Shown: positions 5,911-6,253 of the stretch, in pieces
How positions within the stretch are numbered: position 1 is the stretch's first letter
How the letters are laid out: the number at the start of each line of letters is the position of its first letter
DNA from: an uncultured Slackia sp.
Lineage (GTDB): Bacteria > Actinomycetota > Coriobacteriia > Coriobacteriales > Eggerthellaceae
Reading direction: 5' to 3'
DNA length: 6,253 nucleotides
Assembly (NCBI GenBank): GCA_900553655.1
Contig: USEQ01000085.1
Location: 1 to 6,253, forward strand
Notes under the pieces: model-generated
What the model saw: only the letters and a program-made list of their open reading frames with translations
Database searches by the model: none
What the model was told of the DNA's origin: nothing
Made by a program: the position numbers and the translations under genes

Positions 5911-6253
5911 ATGCATTCGAAGACCATTATTGTTTCGTGTGGAGATGCCGTTACCCCCGAACGCGCCGCAGCGCTTTTTTCGTCGATGGACGCGGACGTG
6001 CGAGCGCTTAAAGTGCCGCCCAACCAGGCTCTCGATGCCATGAGGGGCGCATCGTTCGATATGCTTTTGATAGACGATTCCGACGGGTCGTGCGATTTGG
6101 CAGAGGTGGAGGCGGCCCTTTCTCGCGGGGGCAGCACAACGGCGCTGTTCGTGGTGATGGAAGGGGGCCGTGCCGCTTCAGTGCGCCTCCCCGTCCAGAT
6201 TCCCTTTGATTTCGCATGCGAGTACGCCTCCGATGACGAGGTAAAAGTGCGTT
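5911..6253 (+). CDS. GlnR-like atypical response regulator, N-terminal part, cut by window edge
   Basis: I translated this by hand: 114 residues, frame open to the window edge. AGGAGG (5900-5905) overlaps the glutamine synthetase stop and lies five bases before the ATG, so the two genes are an operon. The fold reads as a degenerate receiver domain: strand 1 KTIIVSC (4-10), strand 3 FDMLLIDDSD (49-58) with D55 at the usual phosphoacceptor place, and a later strand TTALFVVMEGG (76-86). The pattern VVxEGGxAAxV...DE-V-x-x-R matches my memory of Streptomyces and Amycolatopsis GlnR, an orphan OmpR-type regulator whose aspartate is not thought to be phosphorylated. The acidic pair expected after strand 1 of a working receiver is missing. 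The DNA-binding winged helix would lie beyond the window, so the GlnR identity is an inference. Another degenerate OmpR-type regulator remains possible. Confidence 0.65.
   Translation, partial: MHSKTIIVSCGDAVTPERAAALFSSMDADVRALKVPPNQALDAMRGASFDMLLIDDSDGSCDLAEVEAALSRGGSTTALFVVMEGGRAASVRLPVQIPFDFACEYASDDEVKVR

Noticed and set aside
4537..5916. 459-residue open frame on the minus strand
   Set aside because: It is an exact mirror of the glutamine synthetase gene with shadow-type composition and no family resemblance.
5720..6043. 107-residue plus-strand open frame spanning the glutamine synthetase end
   Set aside because: It is out of frame with both the synthetase and the downstream regulator, each of which has a proper RBS and recognisable protein sequence.

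Overview
The window is compact, moderately GC-rich bacterial DNA, and all six recognisable genes look like ordinary chromosomal housekeeping or nitrogen-metabolism genes. A UbiE/MenG-type quinone methyltransferase, MurT-GatD cell-wall amidation, a GlnA2-like glutamine synthetase and a GlnR-like regulator, plus a probably leaderless mRNA, together suggest an actinobacterium. The protein flavour fits Coriobacteriia, perhaps Eggerthellaceae; this placement is inference from protein character, not from a marker gene. No tRNA, rRNA, CRISPR array, insertion sequence or phage gene was seen.

Layout. (1) Positions 1-477, minus strand: the N-terminal 159 residues of a UbiE/MenG-like methyltransferase, whose 3' end lies outside the window. 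(2) 478-583: a divergent promoter region. (3) 584-2141, plus strand: an amidohydrolase with no Shine-Dalgarno and a -10 box placed for a leaderless transcript, then a 64-residue basic single-pass membrane protein one base later. A strong intrinsic terminator follows at 2164-2197. (4) 2260-4337: murT and gatD, two nucleotides apart, encoding the enzyme that amidates the D-glutamate of lipid II. The pair ends in a bulged hairpin overlapping the gatD stop codon. (5) 4387-4569: a 183-base leader region with an activator-type promoter, a GlnR-box-like element and a terminator-like hairpin. (6) 4570-6253: a GlnA2-like glutamine synthetase, followed nine bases later by the N-terminal 114 residues of a protein resembling the atypical receiver domain of GlnR.

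The most interesting part is region 5-6. A glutamine synthetase-like gene with two substituted active-site residues is linked to a probable GlnR-family nitrogen regulator, and carries a TTAAC-N6-GAAAC element about 42 bases before its predicted transcription start. This could be a small self-contained nitrogen or polyamine control unit in a lineage where GlnR is not commonly discussed. The amidohydrolase is also notable: it keeps the metal ligands of the MTA/SAH and aminofutalosine deaminases but has lost the usual catalytic glutamate.
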